From positions 186,001 to 250,000 of the forward strand of contig JACRMN010000019.1 of the NCBI GenBank assembly GCA_016214955.1: a stretch of 64,000 bases of DNA, written 5' to 3'. A program made the translations under genes and the position numbers. The first letter of the stretch is position 1; each line of letters begins with the position of its first letter. Positions 27,792 to 35,527 of the stretch are shown here, piece by piece. Below the pieces are notes generated by a model. That model saw only the letters and a program-made list of their open reading frames with translations, was not told the origin of the DNA and did not search any database. The stretch comes from Deltaproteobacteria bacterium. GTDB taxonomy: Bacteria > Myxococcota > Myxococcia > Myxococcales > Anaeromyxobacteraceae.

Positions 27792-28948
27792 GCGGTCCTC
27801 GTCTCGGCCGGCGGCGCCGCCGGCGTGGCGGCGACCGGGCCCTCGGGGGTGCGGGCATCCTGGATCTCGACGCCCAGCCGCCGGGCCATGTCCTCCAGCT
27901 CGGGCTGGGCGGCGGTGAGCACCAGCAGGCTGGCCCCGCCGACCAGAGCCTCCCAGCCCTTCTCGGTGGCCGGCTGGGCGGTGACCAGGAGGTCGAAGGA
28001 GTGCGGCGCAGCGGCCAGCGCCTGGAGCTGGGGCGGAGGCGCGGCCAGGACCTGTGCCGGCAGGGCCACGGCCAGGGTCACCTCGGCGCTTGCGGAGAGC
28101 TCCCGGCCGAGCTGCGCCAGCACCGGTGCCCAGCAGTCGCCCGGCTCCTCCAGGTCCGGGACCAGCAGCACCCGCACCGCGCGGGCTCCGGCCCAGCAGC
28201 CGGTGCTGCCCCGGGGGGCGGCAGCCTTGCCGTTGCCGTGCGGGACCCCGGCCCGGGCCGCCAGCGCCGGCCGCGCCAGCACCACGAACTGGACGATGTT
28301 GCACTCCTCGAGGAAGCGCTGCGGGTCGCCGCCCATCTGCTCGATGAGCTCGAGCGCCGGTCCCAGGTAGGAGGGGACGGCCGAGCGGTTGGCCATCATC
28401 TTGCCCTCCAGGGCGAAGCCCGAATCGGCCAGCAGCTTCACCACCCCGTCGCGGGTGAAGAAGCGCAGGTGGGTGCGGTCGAGGATCCCGTAGTCGGCGT
28501 AGTCCCACCGGCCCTCGACGAGGAGCGGCAGCACCACCGACTCGTGGCGGATGTTGGGGATGGAGATGAGGATCCGGCCGTCGGGCCGGAGCCAGCGGCT
28601 CAGGTGGCGCAGGACCGCCGCCGGATCCACCAGGTGCTCGAGGACGTCGGCGAAGGTGATGAGGTCGAAGTGGCCCTCGGGGTAGGGGAGCGGCTCGAGG
28701 GCGTTGAGGTCCACCCGGTGGGCCGCCGAGAGGCGCTGGCGCGCCACCTCCAGGGACGGCTCGTGGATGTCGACGCCCACCACCTGGGCCGCGCCTGCGG
28801 CACGCAGCGCGCCTCCCATGGCGCCCTGGGCGCAGCCGACCTCCAGGATCCGCAGCCCGCGCGGCTCGATGAGCTTCACCAGCTCGGGCCGGGTCTGCTG
28901 GTAGTAGCAGGCGGGGACGGTGTCCTTGGCAGCGGGCGATTCCATCAT
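27788..28948 (-). CDS. SAM-dependent methyltransferase with C-terminal extension
   Basis: 386 residues. Residues 25-215 are a class I methyltransferase: [21 protein letters not shown] (motif I), [30 protein letters not shown], and [17 protein letters not shown]. The last 170 residues (from about 225, an Ala/Pro-rich stretch) are a separate helical domain of unknown function that is not part of the catalytic fold. It is the first gene of the minus-strand run and overlaps the WbsX-like gene by four bases. A role in capping or modifying a surface glycan is plausible from context. Confidence 0.82.
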   Translation of the reverse strand: MMESPAAKDTVPACYYQQTRPELVKLIEPRGLRILEVGCAQGAMGGALRAAGAAQVVGVDIHEPSLEVARQRLSAAHRVDLNALEPLPYPEGHFDLITFADVLEHLVDPAAVLRHLSRWLRPDGRILISIPNIRHESVVLPLLVEGRWDYADYGILDRTHLRFFTRDGVVKLLADSGFALEGKMMANRSAVPSYLGPALELIEQMGGDPQRFLEECNIVQFVVLARPALAARAGVPHGNGKAAAPRGSTGCWAGARAVRVLLVPDLEEPGDCWAPVLAQLGRELSASAEVTLAVALPAQVLAAPPPQLQALAAAPHSFDLLVTAQPATEKGWEALVGGASLLVLTAAQPELEDMARRLGVEIQDARTPEGPVAATPAAPPAETRTA

Positions 28949-29145
28949 GCAGGTCCTCGGGCTGGCGTGGTCGACGGCGCCACGGCGCGCCTAATACAAC
29001 GTGCGTGCCAGGCGCCGGCCGCGGAAACGCTGGCGATTCCGGCGAAGGCGGCGGGGGAGGGCCGGGCCGCGGCGTCATGCCGGCCACGCGGCGCCAGGGG
29101 CTTGACGGGCCGTCGCCGGGGCCATCGCTCCAGCGGGGAAGCCGC

Positions 29146-29151
29146 TATAGT
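29146..29151 (+). promoter_or_regulatory. -10 box close to the HdrC-like start codon
   Basis: TATAGT ends 11 bases before the ATG at 29163. TTGACG at 29102-29107 is too far away (38 bases) to be its -35 partner. If used, transcription would start at or a few bases before the start codon, and no Shine-Dalgarno is visible in the short space. Confidence 0.45.
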
Positions 29152-29162
29152 GGGCCGCCTGC

Positions 29163-29561
29163 ATGGCAAGCCTCCGCGCCCTCGCCTACCTGGGCTACCG
29201 CGCCATCGTGGCCCACCCGCTGAAGCGGCTCTCCCGGCGCGGCACCGGGCTCGCGCGCTTCGAGGCCGCCTACGCGGCCGAGGGGCTGCGCCCGACCACG
29301 CCCGAGGAGCGGGCGGTGCGCGCCGCGGCCTCGGCCTGCGTGGGCTGCGGCCTGTGCGAGCCCCACTGCGCCATCGCCGGAGGGCCGGAGGTGCGGGCGC
29401 TCGGGCTCCAGGCCGTGTTCCGGCTCTACACCCGCAGCGCCGAGGACCTTCGGCGCGCCCGGAGCGCGCTGCGGCAGTGCGCCGGCTGCACAGGCTGCGA
29501 CGCCGCCTGCCCCACCGGCGTCCCCATCGCGCGCATCCTCCGGCACCTGGCGGGCGCGTAG
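29163..29561 (+). CDS. HdrC/GlpC-like protein with two 4Fe-4S clusters
   Basis: 132-residue ferredoxin-like protein. Two complete CxxCxxCxxxC motifs are present: [11 protein letters not shown] near residues 59-69, and [12 protein letters not shown] near residues 105-116, separated by a helical region as in HdrC and the N-terminus of GlpC. It lacks the CCG domains of full GlpC. It is a lone gene between the divergent methyltransferase gene and the aldo/keto reductase. Electron transfer is the likely role; its partners are unknown. It is the nearest candidate for the missing third subunit of GlpAB, about 5 kb away. Confidence 0.82.
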   Translation: MASLRALAYLGYRAIVAHPLKRLSRRGTGLARFEAAYAAEGLRPTTPEERAVRAAASACVGCGLCEPHCAIAGGPEVRALGLQAVFRLYTRSAEDLRRARSALRQCAGCTGCDAACPTGVPIARILRHLAGA

Positions 29562-29602
29562 TCCCTTCCGGCGCTATCCTCCCGGCACCCAAGGAGGCCG
29601 CC

Positions 29603-30589
29603 ATGGAACGACGCAAGCTCGGCACGCAGGGGCTGGAGGTGGGAGCGCTGGGGCTCGGCTGCATGGGGATGAGCGACTTCTACGGCCCCTCGGACGAGGC
29701 CGAGTCGCTGGCCACCATCGACCGCGCCCTGGAGCTGGGGGTGACGCTGCTCGACACCGCCGACATGTACGGCCCCTTCAAGAACGAGGAGCTCCTGGGG
29801 CGGGCGCTGCGCGGGCGGCGGCAGCGGGTGGTGCTGGCCACCAAGTTCGGCAACCGCCGCTCGCCCGACGGCGCCTTCCTGGGCATCTGCGGCACGCCCG
29901 ACTACGTGCGGGAGGCCTGCGATGCCTCGCTGCGGCGGCTGGGCGTGGAGGTCATCGACCTCTACTACCAGCACCGCGTGGACCCCACCGTGCCCATCGA
30001 GGAGACGGTGGGTGCCATGGCCGGGCTGGTGAAGGCGGGCAAGGTGCGCTTCCTGGGGCTCAGCGAGGCCGGGTCGGACACCATCCGCCGCGCCCACGCC
30101 GTCCACCCCATCAGCGCGCTCCAGAGCGAGTACTCGCTCTGGAGCCGCGACCCCGAGGCCGGCATCCTCGCCACCGTGCGCGAGCTGGGCATCGGCTTCG
30201 TGGCCTACAGCCCGCTGGGGCGCGGCTTCCTCTCCGGCCAGTACCGGTCGGCCGAGGCGCTGGCGCCCGGCGACTGGCGCCGCATGAACCCCCGCTTCCA
30301 GGGTCACAACCTCGACCGCAACCTGCAGCTGGTGGAGCGCATCCAGGAGGTGGCCGAGGGCAAGGGCGTCACCGCTGCCCAGCTCGCCCTGGCCTGGGTG
30401 CTGGCCCGCGGCCGCGACATCGTCCCCATCCCCGGGACGCGCCGCCGCGCCCGGGTGGAGGAGAACGTTGCGGCCGCCGGGGTGGCCCTCACCCGCGACG
30501 ACCTGGCCCGCCTCGACGAGGTGGCGCCTCCGGGCGCGGCCGCCGGGACGCGCTACCCCGAGGCCGGCATGAAGTCGGTGGGCCTGTAG
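29603..30589 (+). CDS. Aldo/keto reductase (AKR13-like)
   Basis: 328-residue NADPH-dependent (alpha/beta)8 reductase. Key features are [19 protein letters not shown] with the catalytic Tyr near residue 56, ATKFGNRR containing the catalytic Lys, YYQHRVDP with the His, and [21 protein letters not shown] at the cofactor site. It is typical of the YajO/aldoxime subgroup that acts on many aldehydes and ketones. The ATG is preceded by a consensus AAGGAGG at a 5-base spacing. GCTATCCT upstream (29573-29580) resembles the -10 boxes of neighbouring genes. Its 3' end faces a 21-unit GGTCGN array. Confidence 0.92.
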   Translation: MERRKLGTQGLEVGALGLGCMGMSDFYGPSDEAESLATIDRALELGVTLLDTADMYGPFKNEELLGRALRGRRQRVVLATKFGNRRSPDGAFLGICGTPDYVREACDASLRRLGVEVIDLYYQHRVDPTVPIEETVGAMAGLVKAGKVRFLGLSEAGSDTIRRAHAVHPISALQSEYSLWSRDPEAGILATVRELGIGFVAYSPLGRGFLSGQYRSAEALAPGDWRRMNPRFQGHNLDRNLQLVERIQEVAEGKGVTAAQLALAWVLARGRDIVPIPGTRRRARVEENVAAAGVALTRDDLARLDEVAPPGAAAGTRYPEAGMKSVGL

Positions 30590-30628
30590 CGCGAGCCGCT
30601 CCCTCCCCCGCCAGCTCCTCGATCACCC

Positions 30629-30754
30629 GGTCGCGGTCTCGGTCGCGGTCGGGGTCGAGGTCGTGGTCGGGGTCGAGGTCGAGGTCGTGGTCGGGGTCGA
30701 GGTCGGCGTCGAGGTCGGCGTCGAGGTCGCGGTCGGGGTCTAGATCGCGGTCGT
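30629..30754 (+). repeat. GGTCGN hexamer array, 21 units
   Basis: Twenty-one period-6 units with few changes (e.g. CGTCGA, GGTCTA, GATCGC). The array begins 40 bases past the aldo/keto reductase stop and ends exactly where the stop codon of the convergent cytochrome gene begins (30755). It fills the space where a terminator would be expected. Confidence 0.95.
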
Positions 30755-32137
30755 CTACTGGGTCAGCTGCTTCAGGATCGCCGGCTCCGCCTCGTCCTGC
30801 GCCAGCAGGTTGTGGCACAGCGAGCAGGCGTTGCGGATGGCCGTCCCGTCGGCCGCCGCGTGGTCGCCGTCGTGGCAGCGGAAGCAGCCCGGCGCGGCCT
30901 CGTGGCCCAGCATGCTCGGGTAGGTCCCCCAGGTGATCTTCATCCCCGGCCACACGTTCCGGCTCCAGATCTCGGTGAGCTCGTCCGCGGCGCCGGCCAC
31001 CGCCTGCGCCTTCTCGGGCGCGGGGTAGAGCGCCAGCAGCCGCTCCCGGATGCCGGCGCGGGCCGCCGGGCCCGAGGGGTAGTCGGCCCGCAGGAGCTTC
31101 ACCGCCTCGCGCCGCAGGAAGGGCAGGGCGGCGCGGTCGAGGCGGCCCGCCTCGATGGCCGCGTCCACCTCCTCGTCCGGCATCCGGTACACGTGCGTGG
31201 GCCGGTTGTGGCAGTCGACGCAGTCCATCTCCCGCCAGACCGCGCCGGCCACCTTCTCCCTGGTCTGGTAGGTCACCTTCTCGCCGCCCGGCGAGGTCAG
31301 CTCGACGGTGGAGATCTTCTCGCGCTTCTCGTCTGCCTGGTAGCGGATGCGCACGCCCGGATCCACGTGCCAGTGGATCCCCTTGCTGGCCACTCCGCCG
31401 GCGCCGCCCACGTGCAGCAGCAGCACCGTCTTCCGCGGGGAAGAGGCCTCGTCGTCGGCGTGGCGGGTGGTGACCCGGAGCCGGTCGCCGGTGAACTTGG
31501 TGGGCCAGTGGCACTGCTCGCAGGTGTCCCGGGCCGGGCGGAGGTTGTGCACCGGCGTGGGGATGGGGCGCGGGTAGAGGTCCAGCGTCACCGAGACCAG
31601 CTGCCAGCTCCCCGAGAGCTTCGACTTCACGAACCAGCTGGCGCCGGGGCCGATGTGGCACTCGGCGCACTTCACGCGGGCGTGGGGCGAGCGCCGGTGC
31701 GCGGTGGTCTCCGGGTCCATGACGCTGTGGCAGGAGCCGCAGAACTGGGGCGAGTCCATGAGCTCGAGCCCCTTGTAGGAGGCGGCGAGGAGGAGCAGCA
31801 CGTTGACGGTGGTGAGCCCCAGGAAGGCGAGCGCCAGCACGCGGGTCCGCGGCCGGTTGAAGTCGATGATGGGGAGCGGCTTCTCCCCCTGGCCCAGGGC
31901 GGCGAGGCGGACGAGCCGCCGGCGCTCCAGCACCACGCCCAGGGGGATGAGCAGGAGCCCCACCACCAGCAGCGAGGGCAGGCCCACGTAGGCCACCATG
32001 CCCAGGTACGGCCCGCCCTCGAAGCCCACGATGCTGGCCACGAAGAGCGACAGGACGGAGACGCCCGACACCGTCGCCAGTGCTGCGCCGGCGAGGCTCA
32101 CCGGGTGACGCAGGCTGCTCGGCCGCTGCTCGTCCAT
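30755..32137 (-). CDS. Hexaheme c-type cytochrome, NapC/NirT-like membrane anchor
   Basis: 460 residues, six CxxCH haem sites (CGSCH, CAECH, CEQCH, CVDCH, CFRCH, CSLCH). The N-terminus has three likely membrane segments (about residues 18-38, 46-66 and 100-120). The first haem motif follows the third with the sequence LMDSPQFCGSCHSVMDPE, resembling NapC/NrfH quinol dehydrogenases. The periplasmic part has long spacers between haems. Likely role: moving electrons from quinol to a periplasmic reductase, as expected for an Anaeromyxobacter-like organism; the acceptor is unknown. GGTCGN arrays flank it on both sides. Confidence 0.85.
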   Translation of the reverse strand: MDEQRPSSLRHPVSLAGAALATVSGVSVLSLFVASIVGFEGGPYLGMVAYVGLPSLLVVGLLLIPLGVVLERRRLVRLAALGQGEKPLPIIDFNRPRTRVLALAFLGLTTVNVLLLLAASYKGLELMDSPQFCGSCHSVMDPETTAHRRSPHARVKCAECHIGPGASWFVKSKLSGSWQLVSVTLDLYPRPIPTPVHNLRPARDTCEQCHWPTKFTGDRLRVTTRHADDEASSPRKTVLLLHVGGAGGVASKGIHWHVDPGVRIRYQADEKREKISTVELTSPGGEKVTYQTREKVAGAVWREMDCVDCHNRPTHVYRMPDEEVDAAIEAGRLDRAALPFLRREAVKLLRADYPSGPAARAGIRERLLALYPAPEKAQAVAGAADELTEIWSRNVWPGMKITWGTYPSMLGHEAAPGCFRCHDGDHAAADGTAIRNACSLCHNLLAQDEAEPAILKQLTQ

Positions 32138-32224
32138 GGCGCCCTCTCCTCGGGGCGCGATGGTACGCGCAGACCGGGGTGGGTGGTCTCGGAATCCGAC
32201 GCAAGGGACCGGGGTAGCGGCCGG

Positions 32225-32315
32225 GGTCGCGGTCGGGGTCGGGGTCGAGGTCGGGGTCGGAGTCGAGGTCGGGGTCGGAGTCGAGGTCGCGGTCGCGGGT
32301 CGGTGTCGAGGTCGG
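32225..32315 (+). repeat. GGTCGN hexamer array, about 15 units
   Basis: About 15 units with period 6 (one extra base near 32297) lie in the divergent region between the start codons of the cytochrome gene (32137) and the YdeI-like gene (32342). An array inside a two-way promoter region could affect both genes. Confidence 0.93.
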
Positions 32316-32341
32316 AGCCCGGTGCTACCGTCACGTACCGC

Positions 32342-33034
32342 ATGGCCCCCGTCATCCCCGACCCTCGCCGCATCCGGTCGTTCGCGAGCGAGGCCGCCTT
32401 CGAGGCCTGGCTCTCGACCCATCACGACACCTGGCCCGAGCTGTGGCTCAAGATCCACAAGAAGGACTCCGGCCTCCGCAGCGTGACGGCGGTCCAGGCG
32501 ATCGACGTCGCCCTCTGCTGGGGCTGGATCGACGGCCTCCGCAAGGGGCTCGACGAGCGCTCCTTCCTGCAGCGCTACACGCCGCGCGGGCCGAGGAGCG
32601 TCTGGAGCCAGATCAACCGCGACAACGTCGCGCGCCTCACCGCAGCGGGCCGCATGACGCCCCACGGCCAGCGCCACGTCGACGCGGCCAAGGCCGACGG
32701 ACGCTGGGATGCCGCCTACGCTCCCATCGCCAAGGCAACGGTCGCGAGCCTCCCCGCCGACCTGCGCGCCGCCATCGAGGCCAACCCACGAGCCCGGAGG
32801 ACGCTCGGCAGGCTCGACAGGCTCAACCTCTTCGCGCTCGGCTTCCGGACAAGGGCCCTGAAGACGCCCGCCGGGCGCGCGAAGAAGATCGCCGCGCTGG
32901 TGACCACGCTGGCGCGCGGTGAGCCCATCGTCCGCACCGGCGCGCGGTCCGGGTCCGGGACCGGGTCGAGGTCGGGGTCGCGGCCCGGGTCGCGGCCCGG
33001 GTCGCGGTCGCGGTCCAGGTCGAAATCGCCCTAG
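32342..33034 (+). CDS. YdeI/OmdA-like protein with array-encoded tail
   Basis: 230 residues. Residues 1-200 match the YdeI/OmpD-associated family: FEAWLSTHHDTWPELWLKIHKK, VTAVQAIDVALCWGWIDGLRKGLDE, and RTLGRLDRLNLFALGFR. Members are linked to bacteriocin or stress tolerance but their biochemistry is unclear. The last 30 residues are a low-complexity Gly/Ser/Arg tail (alternating S, G, R, P) encoded by a GGTCGN array that has run into the 3' end of the gene. ATG 32342 starts close after another array. No strong ribosome-binding site is visible, so the start is less certain. Confidence 0.8.
   Translation: MAPVIPDPRRIRSFASEAAFEAWLSTHHDTWPELWLKIHKKDSGLRSVTAVQAIDVALCWGWIDGLRKGLDERSFLQRYTPRGPRSVWSQINRDNVARLTAAGRMTPHGQRHVDAAKADGRWDAAYAPIAKATVASLPADLRAAIEANPRARRTLGRLDRLNLFALGFRTRALKTPAGRAKKIAALVTTLARGEPIVRTGARSGSGTGSRSGSRPGSRPGSRSRSRSKSP
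32946..33029 (+). repeat. GGTCGN hexamer array inside a coding region, 14 units
   Basis: Fourteen period-6 units (several as GGTCCG or GGCCCG) lie wholly inside the 3' end of the YdeI-like gene and are translated as alternating Ser/Pro and Gly/Arg codons. The gene stop follows directly and overlaps the end of the next gene on the minus strand. Confidence 0.93.
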
Positions 33035-33642
33035 CGCCTCTTCGCTCCCGCCGCCTCCGCCTCGGCGGCGATCGCCTCGTAGGGTTGGCACCCCACCACG
33101 CGGCGGCGCCCGAGGAAGAAGGTGGGGATCCCGGTTACCCCCGCGCGCGCGGCCTCGCGCCCCATGGCGTCCACCCGCGCGACGAGCCCCGGGTCGGAAA
33201 GCGCCGCCATGGCCGCCGCCGCGTCCAGCCCCGCCTCGGCGGCGCAGCGCGACAGCACCGCCGGGTCCTCCAGGTCCTCACCGCGCCGCCAGAAGGCGTC
33301 CATCAGGGCGTGCCGCGCCTCGTGGAGCCGCCCCCGGTCGCGGGCGTGCTCGGCGAGCGCCAGGGCGGCGCGCGTGCTAGGCGAGCGCTCCGGGATGCGC
33401 ATCCCGGCGATCCCGAACCCCTCGGCGAACCGGCGCAGGTGCTCCTTCATGGCGGCGTAGCGCTGCGCGCCGAACTTCTCCGCCAGGAGCCGCCCGCCGC
33501 GGGGCGTGTCCGGGTGAAGCTCGAAGCCGCGCCAGTCGAGGGAGACGTCGTACTCGGCCTGCAGCCTGACCAGGCTGCTCGCTTCGGCGATGAAGCAGAA
33601 GGGTCAGACGAAGTCGGAGTACAGGGTGACGTTCAGGGGCAT
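33031..33642 (-). CDS. DsbA-like thiol oxidoreductase with active-site TGA (probable selenoprotein)
   Basis: 203 residues when codon 13 (TGA, 33604-33606) is read as selenocysteine (U). The start MPLNVTLYSDFV is followed by U-PFC, the CPxC redox motif of DsbA/FrnE-type proteins with the first Cys replaced by UGA. GVTGIPTFFLGRRRV near the C-terminus holds the cis-Pro of the thioredoxin fold. From 33642 to 33034 there is no other stop, and homology to the DsbA-like family runs through the TGA in frame. A 7-bp hairpin with loop GGUC lies 25 bases after the TGA. Without Sec insertion only a 139-residue fragment starting at 33450, lacking the active site, could be called. The last bases overlap the YdeI-like gene by four. 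A TGT/TGC point mutation or sequencing error is the alternative. Confidence 0.8.
33561..33606 (-). promoter_or_regulatory. Candidate bacterial SECIS element
   Basis: On the minus-strand mRNA, UGA (33606-33604) is followed after 25 bases by GCAGCCU-GGUC-AGGCUGC: a perfect 7-bp stem (33578-33572 with 33567-33561) with a GGUC loop (33571-33568). E. coli formate dehydrogenase SECIS elements also carry GGUC in the apical loop bound by SelB. The loop starts 33 bases after the UGA, longer than in E. coli. A second small hairpin (GCUUC with GAAGC) lies between. Both are inside the coding sequence. Confidence 0.7.
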
Positions 33643-33770
33643 GGGCCCAGTGTAACGAGGGGCCGGGCGCGCGGCATCCCGGAGGCGGGTTCACGCCGGG
33701 AGGCACACCCGTCCCACCACCGGGCGCCCGGAGACGGGCGCCGGCCGCTCACGAGCGCTAGATCCCCGAG

Positions 33771-34454
33771 ATGGCCCACGACCTCAAGCTCGTCTCCTTC
33801 GACATCTGCCCATTCGTGGAGCGCAGCCGCATCGTGCTCCTGGAGAAGCAGGTGGCCCACTCCATCGACTTCATCGACCTCGCGAACAAGCCCGACTGGT
33901 TCCTCAGGCTCTCCCCCATGGGGAAGGTGCCGGTGCTGGTGGTGGACGGGCGGCCGGTCTTCGAGTCGATGGTGATCAACGAGCTGCTCGAGGAGCTGTA
34001 CCCGCACCCGGCGATGCTGCCGGCCGAGCCGCTGGCCCGCGCCGAGGCCCGGGCCTGGGTCGTCTACTGCAACGACGCGGTGATGCCGGCCAGCTACCGC
34101 TCGCTTCTGGCCCTCGCCGCCGGGTGGACGGGCGAGGCCCTGGCGAAGCCGCTGGAGGAGCTGCGCGGGGCGCTGGCCCGGGCCGACGCCGAGGTGGCGC
34201 GGCGCGGCGGCCCCTGGTTCCTGGGGAGGCAGCTCACCCTGGTGGACGCCGCCTGGGCCCCGTTCCTGCGCCGCTGGGCCGCCGCCGAGGAGTGGGGCAT
34301 GCCGGAGCAGAACCGGCTCGCCGCCTTCCCGGCCCTGCAGAACTGGGCCAGCAGGCTGCTCGCGCACCGGAGCGTGGCCGCGGCCGACCCGGGCGAGATC
34401 GGCCCGCGCATGCGCCGCCTGTACGCAGAGAGGGCCGCCAGGGGATCCGGCTAG
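33771..34454 (+). CDS. Glutathione S-transferase family protein
   Basis: 227 residues. The N-terminal thioredoxin-like domain (LVSFDICPFVERSRIVLLEKQV) has CPFV as its active-site start, as in omega/SspA-like GSTs, then MGKVPVLVVDGRPVFESMVINELLEEL, the glutathione-binding cis-Pro and Glu/Ser region. The C-terminal helical domain starts near residue 85, with LVDAAWAPFLRRW. Substrate unknown. It is divergent from the DsbA-like selenoprotein candidate, with 128 bases between start codons, which may link the two thiol genes. Confidence 0.9.
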   Translation: MAHDLKLVSFDICPFVERSRIVLLEKQVAHSIDFIDLANKPDWFLRLSPMGKVPVLVVDGRPVFESMVINELLEELYPHPAMLPAEPLARAEARAWVVYCNDAVMPASYRSLLALAAGWTGEALAKPLEELRGALARADAEVARRGGPWFLGRQLTLVDAAWAPFLRRWAAAEEWGMPEQNRLAAFPALQNWASRLLAHRSVAAADPGEIGPRMRRLYAERAARGSG

Positions 34455-34463
34455 GCAGCGCCG

Positions 34464-34505
34464 CGTCGGGGCCGCGGTCGAGGTCGGGGTCGCGGTCGAG
34501 GTCGC
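34464..34505 (+). repeat. GGTCGN hexamer array, 7 units
   Basis: Seven period-6 units (the first two degenerate: CGTCGG, GGCCGC) begin 10 bases after the GST stop codon and end 56 bases before the lipid kinase start. Confidence 0.9.
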
Positions 34506-34561
34506 GTCACCATCGGGTCACCCCTTGGGTCCCCCGCCGCTCCCCGCTATCCTGCGCCCTC

Positions 34562-35488
34562 GTGCGACCGCACCTCATCGTCAACCCCATGAGCGCCAAC
34601 GGCCGGACCGGCCGTCACTTCGACGCCATCGCCAGCGCGGTGCGCGCGGCGCTGGGCGACTTCGAGTGGGCCTTCACCCGGCGGCGCGGCGACGGCGCCG
34701 TGCTGGCGCGCGAGGCAGTCGCCGGCGGCTCGCGACTGGTGGTGGCGGTCGGTGGCGACGGCACCGCCAGCGAGGTGGTGGACGGACTGGCCACTGCCCG
34801 CGACCCCCAGGTCTGCTTCGGATTCATCCCCCGCGGCACCGGGGGAGACCTGAAGCGCTCCATCGGCGCCCCGGCCGACACCCACCGCGCCGCCCGCGCC
34901 CTGCGCGGGGAGGAGCGGGTCTGCGACCTGGGTCGGGTCGAGTTCGTGGGCCACGACGGCACGCGCCAGGTGCGCCACTTCGCCAACGTGGCCGGGTGCG
35001 GCATCGACGGCCGGGTGGTGGAGAAGGTCGAGGGCTCCACCAAGCTGCTGGGGGGCAAGGCCGCCTTCCAGATCGGCGCCGCGCGGGCGCTGCTGGGCTG
35101 GAAGGATCAGCGGGTGCGCTGGCGGACCGACGGCGGCCCCTGGCGCGAGGAGGCCGTCACCTGCATCGCCGTCTGCAACGGCCGCTACTTCGGCGGCGGC
35201 ATGATGGTGGCCCCCGATGCCCGCATCGACGACGGGCTCTTCGACGTCACCGTGTGGCAGGGGCTGGGCATCGCCGACTTCCTGGTGCGGCGCCACACCC
35301 TGTACGACGGCTCGCACCTCCGGCTTCCCAACACCCGCACCCTCCGGGCCCGCACCGTCGAGATCGAGCCCCTCGACGGCGCCCGCGTGCTCCTCGACGT
35401 GGACGGGGAGGGGCCCGGCACGCTCCCGGCCCGGTTCACCATCCTGCCCGGGGCGCTGCGGCTCAAGGTGCCATTCGCCGGGGCGTAG
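34562..35488 (+). CDS. Diacylglycerol/lipid kinase family protein
   Basis: 308-residue lipid kinase of the DagK/YegS type. The nucleotide-binding VVAVGGDGTASEVVDGL is near residues 60-76. The next motif is IPRGTGGDLKRSIG, where most relatives have GTGNDF, so the Asn is replaced by Gly. The C-terminal beta domain has VEIEPLDGARVLLDVDGEG. It would phosphorylate diacylglycerol, ceramide or a similar lipid at the membrane. Start: GTG 34562. TATCCT (34548-34553) ends 8 bases upstream, and no ribosome-binding site fits between, so a leaderless mRNA is likely. Confidence 0.88.
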   Translation: MRPHLIVNPMSANGRTGRHFDAIASAVRAALGDFEWAFTRRRGDGAVLAREAVAGGSRLVVAVGGDGTASEVVDGLATARDPQVCFGFIPRGTGGDLKRSIGAPADTHRAARALRGEERVCDLGRVEFVGHDGTRQVRHFANVAGCGIDGRVVEKVEGSTKLLGGKAAFQIGAARALLGWKDQRVRWRTDGGPWREEAVTCIAVCNGRYFGGGMMVAPDARIDDGLFDVTVWQGLGIADFLVRRHTLYDGSHLRLPNTRTLRARTVEIEPLDGARVLLDVDGEGPGTLPARFTILPGALRLKVPFAGA

Positions 35489-35527
35489 CGCCGCCGCGCC
35501 TGCGCGGCCGCGGTAGAGTGGCCGGGC

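Noticed and set aside
30629-30754. GGTCGN array considered as a CRISPR array or coding repeat
   Set aside because: There are no spacers between units, the unit is only six bases, and the reading frames give only low-complexity peptides.
33450-33644. DsbA-like gene as a plain pseudogene or frameshift
   Set aside because: Only one codon is affected, at the active-site Cys, with family sequence in the same frame on both sides and a SECIS-like hairpin after it. A random nonsense change would not be expected at exactly this codon, but it is not excluded.
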